A stretch of 7,209 nucleotides of DNA from Silvanigrellales bacterium (GCA_028285285.1 JANQPW010000224.1:1-7209), one strand, 5' to 3'; shown: positions 1 to 6,547, counted from the stretch's first letter. Made by a program: numbers and translations. The notes: generated by a model from the sequence alone, not told the origin.

Positions 1-21
1 ATGTAGACATTGGTCTGCCGG

Positions 22-34
22 GGGAATGATTCCC
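22..34. repeat. Short perfect inverted repeat upstream of the first gene
   Basis: GGGAA and TTCCC flank a 3-base centre (TGA), giving a 5-bp stem that could be extended by one G-T pair. A T-run follows about 18 bases later (positions 53-57), too far away for a standard intrinsic terminator. It could be an operator half-site pair or chance. The rest of positions 1-138 shows no convincing promoter. On the plus strand the first 37 bases could be the last codons of an upstream gene, because stops occur early in each forward frame, but too little is visible to claim one. Confidence 0.2.
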
Positions 35-138
35 TAAAGAAAATCACATCCTTTTTCTCGTTCCCATTCTTTAAGTCGAAGGAACAATCTGCCGAAACCC
101 CAAGTGGCTGAAGTCGCGAGTTGGGGGGTTTGAGCTCA

Positions 139-765
139 ATGCACACGGGAAGGCCTGAACAATCTGGCATTCTGCGGGCCTCCGCTTGTGTTGCAATGGG
201 CTGGGCCCTTGGAGCTTGCGGCGACGCCAAAAACAGCAATTTTGATCTCTCCCTCGAAGACAGCATCAAAGTCACAGAGTACGACACAGTCACCCAAGAG
301 TCAGGCTGCAACAGTGAAAGTGACGTTGGCTGTGGCGCCTTCCAATTCTCAACGAGCACCGGTTTGAGCATTGACCAAGGAGACGCCTTCAGCACCTGCA
401 GTGCGACTGCCGCTGGAGACCTTCATGTGACGATCAGCTCCTCAAGCTTCCCAACCGCAGCCACCACGGCACAGTTTCGCGTGCACCAAAACACAGCTCC
501 CACAGGATTTGCATATTGCGAAGGCATCAAATCCGACGAAGACTCAGAAACGGGTTTTGCCAGAAACTCTTGCGACATGCAGCTTCTTGTGGGTGGGGAC
601 ACTTTTGCAGCCACCGCCTTTGAGCGGTGTTTGGTGGTCATCGACAGCACCACCCCCTTGAGAGGAAGTGCTTCTTGCCCCATTCTCAGGAGCGGAAAAA
701 AAGCCGCCTTTGTTGAAAAAATAGCCTTTCACTGCGAGGTGCCCAACAGCGGGGGTGGAACATGA
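139..765 (+). CDS. Cysteine-rich lipoprotein of unknown function
   Basis: I do not recognise the family. The 208-residue product has an N-terminal export segment with a weakly basic start (Arg5, Arg13) and a short hydrophobic stretch ending in the lipobox LGAC, with Cys27 as the likely lipidated residue. The predicted mature part is rich in Ser, Thr and Asp and carries eight further cysteines (57, 65, 87, 127, 145, 164, 180, 199), an even number that would allow four disulfides in the periplasm or on the surface. No catalytic motif is visible. The ATG at 139 was chosen because it gives a signal peptide of normal length. An in-frame TTG at 121 would add six residues, and neither start has a strong Shine-Dalgarno sequence. 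The stop codon overlaps the start of the next lipoprotein gene (ATGA), so the two are probably co-translated and may work together. The coding call is solid; the function is unknown. Confidence 0.8.
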   Translation: MHTGRPEQSGILRASACVAMGWALGACGDAKNSNFDLSLEDSIKVTEYDTVTQESGCNSESDVGCGAFQFSTSTGLSIDQGDAFSTCSATAAGDLHVTISSSSFPTAATTAQFRVHQNTAPTGFAYCEGIKSDEDSETGFARNSCDMQLLVGGDTFAATAFERCLVVIDSTTPLRGSASCPILRSGKKAAFVEKIAFHCEVPNSGGGT

Positions 766-1724
766 TCCGTCCACGTTTTTGGCTTTACCTTTGGAGCATT
801 TTGTCTTTGTGTGGTTGCGGGCTTGAGGCCGAGATCGCTGCTGAGCTGGAGGGCTCCAAAGATCCCTCCTTTCTCAATGTCTCAGCACGGCTCAATGCCG
901 TTCCCTTCACTCCAAGTGAAGTTTCTCTCACCAGCGTGGCGCTCTCTATCACAGGCTGTTCTCAGTCAGACGCATTGCGTAAGACATTTGTGCCCGAACG
1001 CCTTGCAGAGAGCGTGAATGTTTTTAAGGGCGATAGCGGCTGTGTGTTCACCATCGATTCCTTCACAATTTTGAATGATGGGAGAGATCGCATCTACACA
1101 AGCCCGGAACCTCTGAGCACAAGTTCCCAAAGCGAACGAGCAGCAGCTCGATTCACGACGGAAGGCGCTCGAAGTGTCGTTGCCGACCTTGTCACAAACT
1201 ACAAAGGCGATTTTGAAGCTCCCAAGTCACTTGTTTTGGTTCTCAACTTTGAAAAGAGCAGCAGTTCAGGCGGAATCGAACTTGCCCATGTTCACACAAA
1301 CACAGAAGACCCTGGAGCCTACGCCAGCGGTGGAGCAGGAATCGGCTTGCGAGTGGACTCCATGATTGGGAGGCGCTCTCTGGGTGGAGAGGGCATCTTG
1401 GCATTGGAGGTGCGCATGTCGTGCCTGGAGTTGAGGGAACTTGAGTTTTGCTCAGGCCGAGATCTCACAACAATGGAGTTTCGATTCATCTCTTCTGAGA
1501 CAGCCCCCACCCATCAGGAGCTCGTGGACGCCTTGTCGGATCCACAGAAGAACACAGCCATTAGCAACGACGAGCTCTTTGCGAATGGCGTTTTTGCTCT
1601 GGTTTCCACACCGAACCCGCTTCCCAATAGCAATGAACCCGCGACAACGCTCTGGCTTTTCGCTCGTTTAGGGAACAATATTTCAGCCTTTCAGCTGAAC
1701 ACGAGTGGTATCGCGATCTTCTAA
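762..1724 (+). CDS. Lipoprotein of unknown function, coupled to the upstream gene
   Basis: This 320-residue protein starts with a textbook export signal: Arg3 and Arg5, then an aromatic/leucine-rich core, then LCGC. Cys19 is the best lipidation site, with Cys17 a weaker alternative. The mature region is hydrophilic and looks beta-rich. It has a Ser/Gly-rich stretch near the middle (SSSSGG) and four cysteines (66, 94, 221, 230) that could form two disulfides. I see no domain or active-site signature that I can name. The ATG overlaps the TGA of the preceding lipoprotein gene, and a GGGGGTGG run just before it can serve as ribosome-binding site, so translational coupling is likely. The TAA stop is 22 bp from the end of a convergent lipoprotein gene, with no clear terminator hairpin between them. 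It is probably an outer-membrane or periplasm-facing partner of the cysteine-rich protein upstream, which is inference from the operon structure only. Confidence 0.85.
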   Translation: MIRPRFWLYLWSILSLCGCGLEAEIAAELEGSKDPSFLNVSARLNAVPFTPSEVSLTSVALSITGCSQSDALRKTFVPERLAESVNVFKGDSGCVFTIDSFTILNDGRDRIYTSPEPLSTSSQSERAAARFTTEGARSVVADLVTNYKGDFEAPKSLVLVLNFEKSSSSGGIELAHVHTNTEDPGAYASGGAGIGLRVDSMIGRRSLGGEGILALEVRMSCLELRELEFCSGRDLTTMEFRFISSETAPTHQELVDALSDPQKNTAISNDELFANGVFALVSTPNPLPNSNEPATTLWLFARLGNNISAFQLNTSGIAIF

Positions 1725-1746
1725 AACTGATGCTCTCACTTTCACC

Positions 1747-2940
1747 TTAGAACTCAAGTCCGGTGCTGAGACGTGCCACTGCGGTTTTCACCTCCGAAAC
1801 GGCGGCGTTGCCCTCTGACTTCACCCCGCAGTCCTTGCCATTCAGTTGGCTTGTTATCTTGAAGCTAAAGACCTGCTTTTCAGACCCACTGGAAATGCTC
1901 CACGAAAGGTTGAATTCCACTGCTCTCGAATCAAGAGCCATCACACCAAAATCGCTCGAACTTTCTATTCTCTTGTTGTTGAGTGAACTTTGAGAACTGC
2001 GTCGTTCGCTCAGACGGGGACCCTCACTCAAGACCACAGTTTGGGTTTGCTGTGTTGCCTGCAGCGAAACACGCTCTCCTTCTTGAGTGGAACCCGTGAG
2101 AGACATGTTTGCAGCCGAGCTGTGTTCGGCTCGACCAAGAGAGCGATCAAACAAAAGAAGCGATTTTTGTTTGCCTAAATAACGGAGTTCTTGCAGGCCG
2201 GTTTTTTCCTCCGTTTCCTGTTCTTCTGTGCTCGAAGAGGCTGAGGCATCAGCTTCTTTCACGGGCGAGGAAAGTATCCACTTGAAAAATTTCATAAAGC
2301 TGAGGTCGAACTCACTTTCGACAGCGGCATAAGCCACCTGGCCATTGCTCCCCGCTGAGAATTCACCACTGAGTGTGGACTCTGTTTCTGTGGAAATCTC
2401 GGCCTGAAGACGAAACGAGCGGCGAAGGGCTGTTTTTTCATCGGCGTCTTCATCAAGGAGGTCAAAGAACCCAGATGCAAATCCAGTCACCTCTCCACCG
2501 CTCACTTCTTTCAAACGATTGCGGATCTCGACCTGATCAATAGATTCCAGAATCAACTGTTTCGAGAGTTTGCAGTCGGAGTCTGTTGTTGTGCGCATCA
2601 ACTCCTGGAGTGACTCGGGAACATGAGTGCTCAAAATACTCTCAAACTGTGCGCTCGTGGCCAATCCTGCTCCGACCTTGGCATTTTCTTGGAACGAAAG
2701 GGGGCTGAGAAGAGCATTGAGTTGAAAGAAACTGCTGTTCACAACCGAGCTCAACTCATTGAGATGCGAGGAGATCTCTTCCGCCGAAACCGAGTTTTGA
2801 ATTTCGGGCTTTTGCGGTTCTCCCACAAGCCCTTGCTCGCTTCGCTGATTGGTGATGTCTGCATCGCCACAAGAGCCAAGGACTCCCCAAAAAGGAAACC
2901 ACATCACCCGGGCGAAGCGGTAAGGTCGCAACTGTCTCAA
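1747..2940 (-). CDS. Serine/glutamate-rich lipoprotein of unknown function
   Basis: I do not recognise the family. I place the start at the TTG at 2940, giving 397 residues, because GGAGAA lies 8 bases upstream and the resulting N-terminus is a good lipoprotein signal: Arg2, Arg5, Arg8 and Arg11, then an aromatic hydrophobic core, then the lipobox LGSC with Cys24 lipidated. The frame stays open to a GTG at 3063, which would add 41 residues containing a second hydrophobic run ending in a Cys (LLLWAC), but that GTG has no visible ribosome-binding site. The mature protein has an acidic Asn/Ser-rich N-terminal third, a helical-looking segment, a strongly hydrophilic Ser/Glu linker (SSSTEEQETEEK), and a C-terminal part with alternating polar and hydrophobic residues suggesting beta strands. 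It has only two mature cysteines (in DSDC and KDCG), a possible single disulfide. It follows the flavin oxidoreductase gene on the same strand after about 168 bp, so co-transcription is possible but not demonstrated. Confidence 0.8.
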   Translation of the reverse strand: MRQLRPYRFARVMWFPFWGVLGSCGDADITNQRSEQGLVGEPQKPEIQNSVSAEEISSHLNELSSVVNSSFFQLNALLSPLSFQENAKVGAGLATSAQFESILSTHVPESLQELMRTTTDSDCKLSKQLILESIDQVEIRNRLKEVSGGEVTGFASGFFDLLDEDADEKTALRRSFRLQAEISTETESTLSGEFSAGSNGQVAYAAVESEFDLSFMKFFKWILSSPVKEADASASSSTEEQETEEKTGLQELRYLGKQKSLLLFDRSLGRAEHSSAANMSLTGSTQEGERVSLQATQQTQTVVLSEGPRLSERRSSQSSLNNKRIESSSDFGVMALDSRAVEFNLSWSISSGSEKQVFSFKITSQLNGKDCGVKSEGNAAVSEVKTAVARLSTGLEF

Positions 2941-3108
2941 GCGCCGTTCTCCGCATGACGGCACTGAGCCATTGAGCAGCCAAGAGGGCTCCCGTGACTC
3001 AGAGCCACAGGCCCATAGTAACAGAGCTGAACCTGTTGTTTTGAGTTTCAGTGGACACGGCACATTTTGCAGTTGGGTTTTCTTGCTTTTGGGTCTGCTC
3101 TCGCTTTT
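2941..3108 (-). other. Gap between the oxidoreductase and lipoprotein genes
   Basis: If translation of the lipoprotein starts at the TTG at 2940, these 168 bases are its 5' leader. The stretch is open in the lipoprotein frame back to a GTG at 3063. Read on the minus strand it contains GGCTC and GAGCC arms separated by ten bases, a small possible hairpin, but no T-tract. I see no convincing -35/-10 promoter pair. Whether the lipoprotein has its own promoter here or is read through from the oxidoreductase gene cannot be settled from the sequence. Confidence 0.3.
2947..2952 (-). promoter_or_regulatory. Ribosome-binding site deciding the TTG start at 2940
   Basis: On the minus strand this reads GGAGAA, with the GGAG core ending 8 bases before the TTG. 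The alternative upstream GTG at 3063 has no purine-rich tract at the right distance, so this site favours the shorter protein with the LGSC lipobox. Confidence 0.55.
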
Positions 3109-3909
3109 TCAGTTCGATTCAAACGATTCAAGCTTGATGTGATCTGGGGGAACACCGCGATTTTGCAGGTATTGGCTCGTCAGGTTCATGATGGCCTCGG
3201 GCCCGCAGGAAAAGAAGGTCGTCTTCATGAGGCTGGAGTCGGCAGCAGATTCACAGAACCGATCAAGAAGGTCTGAATTGATTCTGCCATGCCAAACACG
3301 AGAGTCATCCGCAGCTTCACGTGTGAGAGTCACCTGCACGCGAACCCCCTTTTGGGCCCCCAGGTATTCGAGTTCTTTCGCACAGATGATGTCATTTTCC
3401 GTGCGAAACGACACCAGCAAAGACATGGTTTGGGGGGAACCCGGCTGACCCATAGTTGCCGCGTGCTGCTTCATAATGCTCAAAAAGGGGGTCACACCGC
3501 TGCCACCTGCAGTGAACACAAGGTTTTCGTGATCAATTTTGGGATCAAACACAAACTTGCCAATGGGCCCACGAGCCCGCAACACATCTCCCACCTTGAG
3601 CTCATCACACATCCAGTTTGACACCAGGCCTTCTTCAACTCTTTTGACGGTGACCGCTGCAAAATCTCCATCACAGGGTGCACTGCTCATTGTGTACGAT
3701 CGCACCACCGGGCGTGTGGACACCGTGTCGTAGCGGAAGGTGAGGTACTGGCCTCCGATGTAGTCGAAGGCGCACCCTCCCTCCTGTTCATCTACAAAAA
3801 TGAAGGTCTTTGTGTCGGGAGTTTCCTCAATGATCTGCATTATTTTCAAAGACATCCAACCCCGTTTCACTCTGCGCACAGGGCGGCCATTCTTGCTTGC
3901 ATCGTTCAC
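3109..3909 (-). CDS. FNR-type flavin oxidoreductase (ferredoxin-NAD(P)H reductase-like)
   Basis: The 266-residue protein has the standard ferredoxin-NADP reductase fold order. An FAD-binding beta-barrel comes first, with GGQY (52-55) and the flavin motif RSYTMSS (70-76). It is followed by GPIGKF (114-119), then the NAD(P)H-binding domain with GGSGVTP (135-141) and CGPE (235-238), and ends with an acidic/aromatic LESF tail. It should move electrons between NAD(P)H and an iron-sulfur or haem partner through FAD in the cytoplasm. Related reductases such as PaaE, BenC and Hcr carry a [2Fe-2S] domain on the same chain. Here the protein stops right after the reductase core, with no Cys cluster, so the partner must be a separate protein and is not in this window. 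I chose the GTG at 3909 because AAGGAG sits 6 bases upstream. The open frame continues far upstream but there it is antisense to the channel gene. An ATG at codon 19 is a shorter alternative. The physiological substrate is unknown. Confidence 0.88.
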   Translation of the reverse strand: MNDASKNGRPVRRVKRGWMSLKIMQIIEETPDTKTFIFVDEQEGGCAFDYIGGQYLTFRYDTVSTRPVVRSYTMSSAPCDGDFAAVTVKRVEEGLVSNWMCDELKVGDVLRARGPIGKFVFDPKIDHENLVFTAGGSGVTPFLSIMKQHAATMGQPGSPQTMSLLVSFRTENDIICAKELEYLGAQKGVRVQVTLTREAADDSRVWHGRINSDLLDRFCESAADSSLMKTTFFSCGPEAIMNLTSQYLQNRGVPPDHIKLESFESN

Positions 3910-3958
3910 CAGCTTCTCCTTTTCATCTCGCAGCTGCCAGGCCCGAGAACCATAACCA
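3910..3958. promoter_or_regulatory. Compact divergent intergenic region
   Basis: Only 49 bases separate the oxidoreductase start from the divergent channel start. They contain the oxidoreductase ribosome-binding site, leaving little room for two independent sigma-70 promoters, and I could not pick out consensus hexamers. Promoters for one or both genes probably reach into the opposite coding region. This call rests on geometry rather than on a recognised motif. Confidence 0.35.
3916..3921 (-). promoter_or_regulatory. Ribosome-binding site of the oxidoreductase gene
   Basis: The minus strand reads AAGGAG followed by six bases and then GTG. This strong site sets the start at 3909 and argues against the much longer open frame upstream. 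Confidence 0.65.
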
Positions 3959-4882
3959 ATGGAGCGTGAGTTGGATAGAGTCACCGCCTGGTATGAGGGC
4001 CTCAACCCTTCCCAAGACGTTCTCCTGAACATTTCTCTTTCCGCGGCACTGATTTTGGGAGCATCAACCCTGATTCTGCTCGCCAAGCGCTGGGTGGCGG
4101 GCTTGAAGATCCAAGATGTCGACGACAAAGCAAGGATCGTTTCTGCAACGCGCAATGGGGCCATTCTGGCGACAACCCTGATTTTGGTGGTTCTCTGGAG
4201 CCCACAACTCAAAACAGCCACTCTCTCCATTGTGGCTTTTGCAGCGGCTCTTGTGATTGCAACAAAGGAGGTGATCCTGTGCCTCATTGGCGGCTTGGTT
4301 CGGGCAGGAGCGGGAATGTTTTCCGTGGGCGATCGAGTTGAGATCGGTGCCACACGCGGCGAAGTGATCGAAACGGGCTTTTTCACAGTCAAGATGCTGG
4401 AATTGGGGCCGTACCCCACAGGTCATGGTCGCTCGGGCAGTGTGCTGATCATTCCCAACTCTCAGCTCCTCATTCAAAAAGTGGTCAATGAATCCACTCC
4501 TGGCCGCTACATCCTTCACAGTTTTGAAATCCAGATCGTGCGCCGATCACAGCTCACACCCATGGTGCAGGCCCTCGAGAAAATCGTGCATGAAGAGTGT
4601 GGCCGAGACATTGAAGCGGCAAGACGTCACCTGGAACGCTACCGACGCCGACACCAACTGCTTTACCCCGACGCGAAACCCAAGCTCTGTATGTATTTTC
4701 GCGAACTCAATCAGGTTTTGTTCTACGTGCGAGTTCCTGTGCTTGAAGTTGAAAAAAGTCTGCGTCAACAAGCTATTACCCGCCGCTTTGTGGAGGTGGT
4801 GGATCGCTATGATGAAATGGAATTGTTTCCCAAGTCGAGGCCAATTGAAAAACTCGAGTCAAAAGACACTGATATTTCTTAA
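3959..4882 (+). CDS. Small-conductance mechanosensitive channel, MscS family
   Basis: MscS-family channels open under membrane tension and release solutes during hypo-osmotic shock from the inner membrane. This 307-residue protein has a hydrophobic helix at about 22-42, a second at about 66-82, and the conserved pore-lining helix and hinge at about 87-120, rich in Ala and Gly (AAALVIATKE, then LIGGLVRAGAG). The beta-domain signature follows: FSVGDRVEIG (121-130), then GEVIETGFF and, after an insertion, VLIIPNSQL. In E. coli MscS the matching region is FRAGEYVDLGG...VIVIPNGKI. The C-terminal alpha/beta domain is present with an Arg-rich helix (RYRRRH), and the chain ends in a charged tail. The 307-residue length is close to E. 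coli MscS. The ATG at 3959 lacks a good ribosome-binding site. An in-frame TTG at 3971, preceded by GGAG at 3961-3964, is a credible alternative start that would remove four residues. The gene is divergent from the oxidoreductase; no functional link is evident. Confidence 0.92.
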   Translation: MERELDRVTAWYEGLNPSQDVLLNISLSAALILGASTLILLAKRWVAGLKIQDVDDKARIVSATRNGAILATTLILVVLWSPQLKTATLSIVAFAAALVIATKEVILCLIGGLVRAGAGMFSVGDRVEIGATRGEVIETGFFTVKMLELGPYPTGHGRSGSVLIIPNSQLLIQKVVNESTPGRYILHSFEIQIVRRSQLTPMVQALEKIVHEECGRDIEAARRHLERYRRRHQLLYPDAKPKLCMYFRELNQVLFYVRVPVLEVEKSLRQQAITRRFVEVVDRYDEMELFPKSRPIEKLESKDTDIS

Positions 4883-4886
4883 CTAA

Positions 4887-4896
4887 CGAAGCTTCG
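4887..4896. repeat. 10-bp perfect palindrome after the channel gene
   Basis: CGAAGCTTCG lies four bases past the channel stop codon, followed by the A/T-rich TTAAGATTTTAG. As an RNA hairpin the stem would be very short, so this is at best a weak terminator. The remaining gap up to 4958 shows no clear promoter for the amidase gene beyond its ribosome-binding site. Confidence 0.2.
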
Positions 4897-4949
4897 CTTA
4901 AGATTTTAGCAAGACTTGCCGATAACCTCCTCTCAGTCATTTTGTGAGA

Positions 4950-4953
4950 AGGA
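4950..4953 (+). promoter_or_regulatory. Ribosome-binding site of the amidase gene
   Basis: AGGA in the tract GAGAAGGAAGACC ends five bases before the ATG at 4959. It supports that ATG over the in-frame GTG at 4944, which would add five residues and would place this Shine-Dalgarno-like tract inside the gene. Confidence 0.6.
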
Positions 4954-4958
4954 AGACC

Positions 4959-5936
4959 ATGCGGCGCAGCTTCATCCGAACTCTTTTGCTTCTTCCACTC
5001 ATGGCTTGCAAAAGGGCTGTTTCACCGTCCACGAAGGTGTATTCAGATTCCGGCTACAACTGCGGCGACGAATGCGGTGATTCAAGCTGGACCTCGAAAG
5101 GTGGAAAGCAAGAGGAAACGGCTCTGAAGACCGCCCCTAGCGGCACTTCTTCAAACAAACTCAAAGGCTTCAAGGTTTTTCTTGACGTGGGCCATTGCCC
5201 TGCTTTTGGAGACAAAGGAGCTGTGGGAGTGAGCGGCATTTGGGAATACGAACTCAACAAGATCGCCGTCGATGCCTGTGCCGAAAGACTGCGGGCACAG
5301 GGGGCGCAAGTTTCCATCAACAGTTCCCCTGGCTGCAAAAAGCACGTCGCCTCAGATGGTCTTCAAGATGTTTACTCCACCGGAAAAGCGGCGCGCGGGA
5401 GCCATGCTTTTGTTTCGATGCATCACAATGCCTTTGGTAACGGGGATGCTCAGGGAACTGAGGTGCTTGTGTACGCCCCCAACGTGACCGCCGATGACAA
5501 GCTTTTGGCCACTGGTGTGAAGCGTCAGCTCATCCAGCGCATTTGGAAAGACGAAAACATGATGCAAACGAGGTACGACAGGCCCGAAGGAGGATCACCC
5601 TGGACGCCGCGGAGGATGGGTGTTCTGAAAGGGGCCAACGACGCCAAGGTGCCAAAGATCCTTGTGGAAGCATATTTTTTGACCAACGCTGTGGTTAAGG
5701 GCAAGGAGCGCAGGCTCTCAAAAAACGCTGGAATAGCCGTTGCGGAAGGACTTGCTGAGTTCTGGGAAAAGAAAACCGGAGGAAAAGGCGGATTGTCTTT
5801 GGTGGGAGGCAGCTCCCAGCTGATGAGCGGCCAATTTGTTGCGGAGACAGGGGGCGAAGCCATGGAGATTCCACCTCCCCGCGACGAGATCGATGAGTAC
5901 ATTCGTCGGCGCTACGCCACAACACCTGGCCATTGA
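4959..5936 (+). CDS. N-acetylmuramoyl-L-alanine amidase (Amidase_3), lipoprotein
   Basis: Amidase_3 enzymes are zinc hydrolases that cut the bond between N-acetylmuramic acid and L-alanine of the stem peptide, as AmiA/B/C do in daughter-cell separation. The visible ligands fit: His79 in DVGH, Glu96 in WEYELN and His155 in SMHHN. The catalytic Glu is Glu237 in VEAYFLTN, matching the family pattern VELGFLSN. The 325-residue protein begins with Arg2, Arg3 and Arg7, a leucine run and the lipobox LMAC, so Cys17 is probably lipidated and the enzyme membrane-anchored in the periplasm. A Cys-containing linker (YNCGDECGD, 33-41) and a Ser/Thr/Lys-rich spacer precede the catalytic domain at about 70-270. 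A tail of about 50 residues, Gly-rich and then acidic with IPPPRDE, follows it. No cell-wall-binding domain such as AMIN, SPOR or LysM is seen. The gene converges on the next gene with only 17 bp between the stops. The enzyme class is confident; its role in division, recycling or lysis is not determined. Confidence 0.92.
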   Translation: MRRSFIRTLLLLPLMACKRAVSPSTKVYSDSGYNCGDECGDSSWTSKGGKQEETALKTAPSGTSSNKLKGFKVFLDVGHCPAFGDKGAVGVSGIWEYELNKIAVDACAERLRAQGAQVSINSSPGCKKHVASDGLQDVYSTGKAARGSHAFVSMHHNAFGNGDAQGTEVLVYAPNVTADDKLLATGVKRQLIQRIWKDENMMQTRYDRPEGGSPWTPRRMGVLKGANDAKVPKILVEAYFLTNAVVKGKERRLSKNAGIAVAEGLAEFWEKKTGGKGGLSLVGGSSQLMSGQFVAETGGEAMEIPPPRDEIDEYIRRRYATTPGH

Positions 5937-5953
5937 TCCGCTGCCCGCCGCCT

Positions 5954-6541
5954 TTAACTCTTTCCGAGAATGCCCTTTTTCAGGTCGCTGTCGGCGGGTT
6001 CTTTCCCCAAGAAAATCGACAAGATGTTCTTCGAGAAACCTTCTTCCGAAATGCTGCCCTTCGGAGTTCCGTTCACCACCACAGAGAACTTCTCTCCCTC
6101 AAAAAGAAACTCCAAGGTTTGACCCTCTTTTAGATCTTCCATCCAACTGTTGAGCTCTTTGAGCTGAGGGGCTGTTTCTTTGCAGCGAGCGAGGCAATTT
6201 GCGGAATAGCCCTCCGTCCAGGCCTCCACCATCTTGTCGGCGCCCACGTCGCGAAGAAAATGGAGCTTCAGATACTTGGGCGTGGGTGAATTCAGAATGG
6301 CGTTCGCGTCTGAACTCTTTTGTGCCAGGTAAAGTCCGCCAACATACACCTTGAAAAAGAACTTCTTACGGAGGCCAAGACCATTGAGAACCAGCTTCTG
6401 ACCGTTCAGCTCATGGGTCTCTGGAGCTTCCACTCCCGCCAGCGAGGCGGCCTGGGCGGCTGGTGCTGCAAACAAGCCAGCAATAAGCCCTAAGCAGAGA
6501 ATCAATGAGGCAAAAAACGGCGCTTTCAGTTTTTGAGTCAT
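5954..6541 (-). CDS. Periplasmic chalcone-isomerase-like protein
   Basis: The 195-residue protein resembles the bacterial chalcone isomerase-like family (Chalcone_3 type). It has the family-typical N-terminal block LNGLGLRKKFFFKVYVGGLY (52-71), then PKYLKLHFLRDV (88-99), a helix with KMVEAWTEGY, and a C-terminal region with NGTPKGSI. Bacterial members are generally exported proteins of unknown role and should not be assumed to isomerise chalcones. The N-terminus is a Sec signal peptide: Lys4 and Lys6, a long hydrophobic core, and a likely AQA/AS cut after residue 31. The ATG at 6541 was chosen because GAGGAG ends six bases upstream. The frame is open about 13 codons further, but without a comparable signal. 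The mature part has two cysteines close together (NCLARC) that could form a disulfide. It follows the flavoprotein gene on the same strand after 77 bp containing a possible hairpin, so separate transcription is plausible. Confidence 0.85.
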   Translation of the reverse strand: MTQKLKAPFFASLILCLGLIAGLFAAPAAQAASLAGVEAPETHELNGQKLVLNGLGLRKKFFFKVYVGGLYLAQKSSDANAILNSPTPKYLKLHFLRDVGADKMVEAWTEGYSANCLARCKETAPQLKELNSWMEDLKEGQTLEFLFEGEKFSVVVNGTPKGSISEEGFSKNILSIFLGKEPADSDLKKGILGKS

Positions 6542-6547
6542 AATCAG

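Noticed and set aside
1725..1746. Possible shared terminator between the convergent lipoprotein genes
   Set aside because: The 22-bp gap has no inverted repeat with a T-tract on either strand.
1747..1755. C-terminal phenylalanine on two lipoproteins (ending IAIF and GLEF), suggesting an outer-membrane beta-barrel signal
   Set aside because: A single terminal Phe is weak evidence. The preceding residues do not show the alternating pattern of a final barrel strand, and both proteins have lipoboxes instead.
3910..4419. About 170 codons of open frame on the minus strand, contiguous with the oxidoreductase and antisense to the channel gene
   Set aside because: The translated stretch is rich in Arg, Ser and Thr with no domain signature. 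The plus strand here clearly encodes the conserved pore and beta domain of an MscS channel, and a strong ribosome-binding site sets the oxidoreductase start at 3909.
5525..5902. 125-codon open frame antisense to the amidase
   Set aside because: It lies entirely opposite the catalytic domain with intact zinc and catalytic motifs, and its own translation shows no recognisable domain.
5937..5953. Possible bidirectional terminator between the amidase and the chalcone-isomerase-like gene
   Set aside because: The 17-bp gap is GC-rich but shows no stem of useful length.
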